Notes under the pieces: generated by a model
What the model was told of the DNA's origin: nothing
The model's input: only the letters and a program-made list of their open reading frames with translations
Database searches by the model: none
NCBI RefSeq assembly: GCF_048128805.1
Contig: NC_136016.1
Coordinates: 10,957,176 to 11,021,175, forward strand
Reading direction: 5' to 3'
Length of the DNA: 64,000 nt
Source: Centroberyx gerrardi
Taxonomy: Eukaryota; Chordata; Actinopteri; Beryciformes; Berycidae
Part shown: in pieces, positions 29,140-64,000 of the stretch
How positions within the stretch are numbered: position 1 is the stretch's first letter
Layout: each line of letters begins with the position of its first letter
Program-made: the position numbers and the translations under genes

Positions 29140-32100
29140 AACCAGCTTTCTCGGGACTCTATGTTACAGGTGTCATTCATGACAGCAAGGACTGAAATGT
29201 CTTTCTGTTCTGTGGGTGCCAGACATCTCTCTTCATGGATGTCAGCTGAATAATGAGACAGTCACTCCAAGTTTTTTTTTCTCATAATTCAACTGGCTGG
29301 GGAAAATCTTACTATAAAGTAAAAATTACTATTTTTCTGTTGGTGTGAGCATGTGGGCCTTAAACCTTGAGATGGTATCATAACTGTTAAATTTACTGCA
29401 CATGAATGTAATTTATTCAGCTGCTGTTACAAATGCTCTATCGTCATACTTGCTAAATGGTGAGCTTGTAATTATAAGGTTCTGTCTAGGTGGAGTGCAG
29501 TTAGTATGGAGGGAACTGAGCATCAAAGAGTTGATATACCATCTGGCAAAACTGTTATGTACTCTCTATCGTTTTAAATATTTAACCCCAAAAAGGATCT
29601 TTAAAGAAATTAACACCACACAAGCATAAAGTAACATTCAAACATCATGAATATGTGGATAGCTCAATTTTGATTTAAAAAAAAAAGAAAAAGTCAGAAC
29701 CTTTTAATTCCAAGCTCACAAAATATAAACAATTTTATCTGCTAGTATATGAAAATAGCACCATTTTTTGGTCAATTTGGTGCTCATAGTTAGGTTAAAT
29801 GGTCAACAGACGTAAATAGTTTACTATTCATCATATAGTTATATTGTATTGTATCATATTGTATGTTATATTATGACCAAATTCGCCCACACTAAATGGA
29901 AAGTGCGTCTGTGTGTTGGATACACATGATGGGTAAAGAGTAAATGACTGACATGCAGGGCGTGTTTCAGTTGGTAACCATTTATAAATATGTTATTTTT
30001 TTTCAATACATAGGTTTGACTGTACAGATTACAATCAGTTATCATGAGATAAAAACACATTATTTTTATTGTTTTTAATTAAACTTTTTTATCACAGCGA
30101 TCTGAAAGCTCACATTTACAGACAAGAGAACTCTGCTCAGCAAGCAAATACATTAAAATAAAATAAAAGAATCTTGAGAGTTTCGCTTTTGTCTGGTGAG
30201 GTTGAAGGGAAATGATAAGGATATCCAGGGATAGCAGTCTCCTTATCGTAATCCCAAATCCAAACAGTATATCACACACCAGAATCAGGACACTGCTATA
30301 CATGTTTCGGCTTGAGCTCATGGAAAGAATAGAACATGCATCAGACTATTTACAGCAAACTAATATACACTGACAGGTTGAAACCATACACCCCCAAATA
30401 TCTTCAACTTAGAAGTCTTGTTTAAATTAAGTATAGTACAGTTTATACCTTCATTTCTGTAAAGATCTATTGGGCATCTCCCTGGTAGCAGATGAAACTG
30501 AGGGTGAAAAGTTAGAGGCAGACACTCGTCAAATGACCAGTGACCAAGCAACCATCTCTCCAAGATCTTCATCAGAGGACAAAAATAAAGGCTTATGGAC
30601 TAGTGGTCTTTAGGCAACTTGGTCCACATTTACAAATAACTTGCATGTCCTCTTTATACTGCTTTGATCACTAGCACCCACACTCCAAATAAGGAGTTTC
30701 TGGGTGTTGAAATTTCACAAACCCTTTAACTTATTTTGTTGCAGTAGATTCTACTTCATTTTCGAGATGTGTGCGAGACCAGTGGATTAGACCGGCTGTT
30801 TTAGTTACTGATGGGTTTAACACACTGAGAAATGCTTAGCAGTGCTGAGCAACAAGGCTATAGCGGAGATTTGAACCCAGAGGTGGAATACTTGACTGTG
30901 ATTGGCCAAACGTAACCTAAGCCTTTTGAAACAGACTTGCTTAACTAAGGATCCAGAGCCGGACTGAGTGGGATATTTGAGCCAGTATATACAGCAGATA
31001 CAACTTGTGCTAGAAAGTCTATACATCTTCACCAGTTTAAAAACATTGTTTGCTCTCCGTATTGTCATTATTTACTGCTTTGTAAATCATATAAGTGTCT
31101 ATGATAGTCTGGTATCATCGGTCAGCATCTGACCGACCACACACCCACTTTCTCCAAATTCAACAATCATAACAATAAAGTAAGTAAAATACATAAAGTG
31201 CACCCTTAGTTAAGAACTTCACAGGCATTTTAGTGCAGAAGTGGCTTAATAATAAAAATGTGGTATGGGTTAAAAGAAACGGCAGGAAATGATGCAGAAG
31301 AAGAAGGGAAACATTTGTAACAGTGGTTTGTGTATATGCATTCACTAGCTTTTAGTTGCTGAGCACTATCCTTGTTACCCCGTCATACTAGCCTATGTGC
31401 GTTTCTATTCTCTCTCAGCAACATGTCATCACGTACAGAGGAGGGACATGGCCAAACTTTGATACTCCTGTGCTGTGAGTATCAGAGGATATACTCTTTA
31501 TCATCAAGCCTGCATCACAAAGCCCAAAGATGATTTCAAATTCCTGTAGCCAAAGATCAAACACAAGAAATAAATGTATTGCACTCATGGCCTAATTTTA
31601 GTGTCTAATACAGTACACTTTCCTCTCAAAACAACCTTTGAGAATTCTGCAACTATCCTCATATGAGCTTGTACAAAACTATAGCTAATCACTTTTTTTT
31701 TTTTTTTTTACAAGCACACAGTTAAGCAAGTATTCAAAGTTGTTTATTGATAGGGAGCTAGTCCAATATGTCAGAAAGGGTAAGAGAATGCAGCCTTGGC
31801 AGTTAGTTTAACTTCACACTAAGGCATATCATGAGGTCTGTTATAATACAGTAACGATACAAAAAGAAATACAGTAGTGCATCATTTATCTGACCCTCGA
31901 ACATCTGAAATGACTTGTTTGCAAAAAGGAATAATCAACAAAAACTGTTGATGCAAAAATAGATTCTAGTAATTGTGTGCAATAGTTGGAATTTTCTTGT
32001 TGATACATGCAACTGAAGCACTTGAATACCAACTTATACCCAGACTTGTGAAAGGCGCGTACATGCACGTTTCATATTTTGAATAAGCTTTGGACCTCTA

Positions 32101-33027
32101 TGTCTGTGCATTTCATTAATCCAAATATTTCACTTCAATGTACCTCCATTTCAAAGGGGTTCAGATGAGCAAGGACCTACTGCAGATGAAAAAAAAAATC
32201 TTATTTTCTTGCATTACACCATGACAAAAGCAATTTTTTGACACAATGGAGGTAATTATGTCATTCAAAGTTGGTCAATGTCCCTCATTCCTTGCCCTGG
32301 TAGGTTTTTAACATGTTTCAACATCCATATGACTAGCAGTGGGACACAAAGGCAGGGTTTAACAGAATACAATTCAAACGCAAACTATGTTTTGTTTGTA
32401 TATCTATGTACAATATATAACTTAATTATAAATATTGTCATTTTTCTCTAAGTACTGAGTTGTTGAGCCATTTGTATTTTCTGAGCAATGTACAGTATTG
32501 AACATATAATATTGTATTACATAGAGTAGAGCCTACTAGCAACCTTGGTTAAGAGCACACTTTGAAAGAACAGAAGATGGATACATAGTCCACAAGTAGA
32601 GAGAGTTCAATGATTAGTACTTTCACTCTCACAGTCCCACACATAGTGTTCACCTGTGGGAACATTGTGCCACACAACCTTTTGGAAGTGCACTGGTCTT
32701 TGATTCAGTATGAGATTAGAACATAGGACCCTCCTGGGTATCCTACTAGTGTGCAGAATATGATAATGAAATAATCCCTTCTCACATTTGTTAGTAGTAT
32801 TTATCATATAAGTATGTCAAATACCCTAAGTGTGTGTGCCAACTGCGTGGTACAGTTCCACTCTCTGAGTGGAACTGTACTGTCTCTCATGAGTTCTTTA
32901 AGACGAGTCCATCCATGTCACATACACAAGGGTCAGCAGCATCTGCTGTATAGCTAAATATTCTCTCCTCTCACTCCCACTAACAAGCCCAGTCCAACCA
33001 GCCAACCAACCACAGACAGGCCATCCA
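29140..33027. other. Convergent 3' region of g6pc3 and tanc2
   Basis: No coding signal. Both genes end here tail-to-tail, so it should contain the g6pc3 3' UTR (left) and a tanc2 3' UTR (right). On the minus strand, AATAAA occurs at 31748-31743 and 30070-30065, giving possible tanc2 3' UTRs of about 1.3 or 3.0 kb. A poly-T tract is at about 31692-31709. The perfect hairpin at 32850-32880 is listed separately. Confidence 0.5.
32850..32880 (-). repeat. tanc2: Perfect 14-bp hairpin in tanc2 3' UTR
   Basis: GTACAGTTCCACTC (32850-32863), loop TCT, then GAGTGGAACTGTAC (32867-32880): the arms are exact reverse complements. It lies about 150 bases past the tanc2 stop codon. It is too short for a pre-miRNA hairpin. 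Confidence 0.9.
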
Positions 33028-60791
<27,764 letters not shown>

Positions 60792-60819
60792 CTATGGTTG
60801 TGTGTGTGTGTGTGTGTGT

Positions 60820-62699
60820 ATGTGAGAGAGAGAAAGAAAGAGAGAGGGGGACAGAAAGAGAGAGAGACACAGAGAGATAAGAGATTTTATCAGCAGAAAG
60901 AGAAGGGTAATAAAAAGAAAAGAGAGATGGGGACAAAGAGAGATTATTGTTAGCATGGGTATACATAGATAGACACACCGGCACACACAAACAAACCCAC
61001 AATGCACACACACCGGCTCCTGCCAGTGTCCCGAGGCAGTTGTCAGGCTGCAGTTTGCAGACTTGCTAACTCCTAAGCCAGCCCCGCGTGCTCCTGTCCT
61101 AAAATTCCCTCCTCTCAATGTCTGTCACGCGGCAAGGAGGCAGATGCCATCCGGCCCCTCTCAGGATTAATTAGCTCAGCAGACAAATGTCTTATTCATG
61201 GAGCGAGCGCCGTCTGACGCTGGCTGTTGCTTGTTCACACCACGCTGTGTCTTCAGGGCCAGCGCGCGGGACCAGCGAATCTTAAATGAGATTAGACGCC
61301 GCCGGTGTGAGCAAGCGGCCGACTGGCTTCTCCGTCACACCTGAACCCCGTGGCTGGGTTAGACAGCGAGGGAGGTGGAAGAAAAGAAAACTTTGAACTA
61401 CCGACTATATAGCCCAGGAAGGATTAAGGGACTTAAGCATCCGGAGGTCTGCGGCTCCCTGATGGGCAGGGGAAGCCCAGCGTGTCGTTCCCCGGCCGCC
61501 ACATCAAGAGGAGACGGCCTCAGTGAGAGAGGCGGGGATCATTTTGGTTGTCACTTAAAAAAAACAACAAAAAAAAAAAAAAAACAACAAATGCTTTAAC
61601 AGGAAATGTGGTTAGCATTAAGCTCCCCTAATGCAGTCTTAATAGGCAAAATGAGGAGACAGTGATGGAGGGCAGAATGATAGTGAGAGAGGGATAAAAA
61701 GGAAAAGAGGAGGTGGTAGCTTACGCTTCTGGAGGTGAAACGTAACTACAGTAGTTGTTGTTACTCTAGTTAGTTTACATGGGTACATTTTTCTGAGTAA
61801 CATTAATTTTCTGGGTATTTTTTGAAGTCTGCACATTACTTGTCCATCAGTAACTTTTACTACATTGAGACTAGGAATGTCCTTTTCTCTGAGACTATAC
61901 CTGAAATACTGTTCGGTCCAGAGATCCCAAAATGCATCAAGGAGTGGGAAACGGCATGCTTCTTCCCAATGATATCCTCTCTCTCCAATCAGTCCAAAAG
62001 CCCATCTAGTATTTCACAGGTGAAAGACCCACCGGTGTCTTAACATTGATCTTGTCCTCTCCTTCCTGGATTCAAATCAGAGTGGTTTCTGTGCAGCTGC
62101 AGTTAATGCTCTAGCTCACTGAAGTACTAAGCGTGTGTGTGGCTGTTTGTGTGTGTCTGTGTGTGTGTGTGTGTTGCTGACTGACTGAATCACCCCAGCC
62201 GTGGAACCAACAATGAGCCACACGGGTTTCCCAAAATGGAGGGAAGATGGCAGCTGAGAATGCTGGAGGCTTGGCCCTGATGGGAATGGGGGGCGCTGGC
62301 CATCCAACTGGGCTAAAAGCAGAGACAGTGGAGGCATTAATCCCACTGCTGAACCAAGGAGGAATGACTTGACTCAGGGCCGTGGAGCTGAAAAGAATCG
62401 TTTTTTTCCCCTCTTTCAACTGTGTTTGAATCTGAGGACTCAAATCTGTGTGCTCATCATCTCTATCTGCAATGCAGCAGGCTGGTGAGGGATCACATTC
62501 ACTGTGCCTGTGCCAATGCGCTAAGACTGCACGCATAGTGGAAAGAAATAGAGAACAGAGGAGAAAAAAAACTGTGAGAGAAAGGGAGAAAGAATGTGTG
62601 AGCGAGAGTGTGTCATGAAATGACTCCCGGAGCCTAACTGTGCAGCAAAGAGCTCCGCAGCAGTGGGCAGTGACAGCTACATCACACACTTCCTGTTTT

Positions 62700-62739
<40 letters not shown>

Positions 62740-63674
62740 CCAGCTGGGCTGCCGTCCAGAGCCAGAGTCACAGTATCAGCCAGCAAGCCCATCAGTCATC
62801 TCAGATGTGAGGTGACTGAGCTGCAGGTGCTCTAAAAACCTGACCGCTCTCCTCTCATCTCCTCTCACCTCCTCGTCAGATGACTTGTGATGAATAATAG
62901 ACGTCTTGGTATTTCACAGACACAAAGAAATCAAGAAAAAAAAGGCAGGTAAAGGAAATCAATGGGACCCGTCCGCCCCAAAAAATTGAAAAATGTCATC
63001 CCCAGTGAGCTGTTATCTTAATAAATTGACTCTAAGGGAATATAGAGAATGTTGCCTAGCGCTCAGCTGTCATATAGACAGAGTTAGAGTTAGAGTTTAT
63101 TTGGGTAGTGATTCCTCAATCCATAGGCGAAGTTACATACGCTGGTGCATTATAAAGATCCTCCTACATGGCGATGTCTTAACAGTAGCCGGTTTAGGAG
63201 GCTGCGGGTCAAGATGTGATGGAACGTTCCACAAAGGCCAACTTCATCTTCATCGCTCCATGGCAGCTAAACCTGGATTTATCTTCATTTAACCTGAGCC
63301 GATTGGAAGTACCTGCTTCTTTTCCAAGGGTGACCCGTTTGTATGGATGCCAGCATTGAATGAGTACGGTACGCTTCTGCTCTTGTGGTTCTTTACTCTA
63401 AGGCCATGGAATGAAAGATTAAAAAAAAAAAATAGAATTCCTGATGGACACTAAAGGCTCGTATTTCAATTCTGTTCAACTCTGCTCCCTTCAAGTGAGC
63501 AGAAATAGCACCGAGAGCGGAGAGAGAAGAGGAATACCCAGTTTCAGATGGTTTCTCCTCCCTCCATATCCATCTCCAGCTCTCCCAACACACTGCCCTC
63601 ATTAGGTAATAGCGTATGCCCCCTCCCTCATTCCTCCTCCTTTCCTTCCCCAGTCGTCTTCTGCTCTGCCTCCA

Positions 63675-63713
<39 letters not shown>

Positions 63714-63921
63714 GTCCATCTCTCTCCCTTTCTTTCTCTCTCTCTCTTCCTCCATCTCTCTCTCAACATCAAAGCGGGCCTCTCTGTGACTCTGGGGGAT
63801 AGAAACAGTTAATGCCAGGGGCTTTGATGTTCCACTGCTGTGTGAGCCCAGCCAATCCTCAGCCTGTGCTTGCCTCCCATCCCTACATCATCTATAATTC
63901 TTTGTGGAGGAGAGAGGGAGA

Positions 63922-63976
<55 letters not shown>

Positions 63977-64000
63977 CCGCCTCCCTATCCCCACTCTGGA
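60820..64000. other. tanc2: Intron of tanc2, repeat-rich, no exon recognised
   Basis: No acceptor-exon-donor unit with sensible protein was found on the minus strand. It includes poly-A-like (61559-61580), (CA)n (62701-62735), (TC)n (63678-63710) and (GA)n (63906-63966) tracts. Upstream tanc2 exons are expected beyond 64000. Confidence 0.55.

Noticed and set aside
32850-32880. Hairpin as a microRNA precursor
   Set aside because: Total length of 31 nt is too short for Drosha/Dicer processing.
62111-62737. 208-residue minus-strand ORF near the right end
   Set aside because: Begins and ends in (CA)n/(GT)n repeats, has no recognisable protein features and no matching splice phase with tanc2.

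Overview
This is vertebrate nuclear DNA, most likely from a teleost fish. It holds spliced protein-coding genes with consensus GT-AG introns, many (CA)n and (GA)n microsatellites, tRNA-derived SINE sequence and several short inverted-repeat DNA transposons. The introns are compact, and the gene content matches fish orthologues of human genes. I see no bacterial features, CRISPR arrays or viral genes. Exons were joined by hand from splice sites and reading phase, so every gene model should be treated as predicted.

Layout: (1) 37-5514, minus strand: retsat (all-trans-retinol 13,14-reductase), ten coding exons, with the C-terminal end lying left of the window. (2) 8245-8737, minus: gngt2, the cone transducin gamma subunit, with a 5' UTR exon near 9030. 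(3) 11522-14170, plus: tmem101, complete in four exons. (4) 16700-17948, minus: a leucine-rich-repeat type I membrane protein that I could not assign to a named gene. (5) 19886-26151, minus: lsm12, complete in five exons. (6) 26557-29139, plus: g6pc3, complete in six exons, head-to-head with lsm12. (7) 33028-60791, minus: tanc2, a very large postsynaptic scaffold gene. Twenty-four exons, including one 30-nt microexon, encode about 1,815 C-terminal residues. Its 5' exons lie beyond the right edge, and 60792-64000 reads as intron.

The genes do not form a pathway: retinoid metabolism, cone phototransduction, an orphan membrane protein, an RNA-binding/Lsm protein, an ER glucose-phosphatase and a synaptic scaffold are simply neighbours. 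The tmem101-lsm12-g6pc3 cluster is also linked in human 17q21, and gngt2 and tanc2 orthologues lie on human 17q too, so most of the block looks like old synteny. retsat (human 2p) is the outsider.

I did not find a new biological system. The signals most worth following are: two TTAA-flanked inverted-repeat elements (plus a partial third copy), a 365-bp element with 27-bp inverted termini in g6pc3, a 289-bp foldback element in tanc2, a perfect 14-bp hairpin in the tanc2 3' UTR, a lsm12/g6pc3 bidirectional promoter carrying a perfect TTTACGTAAA palindrome, and several alternative-splicing candidates in tanc2.
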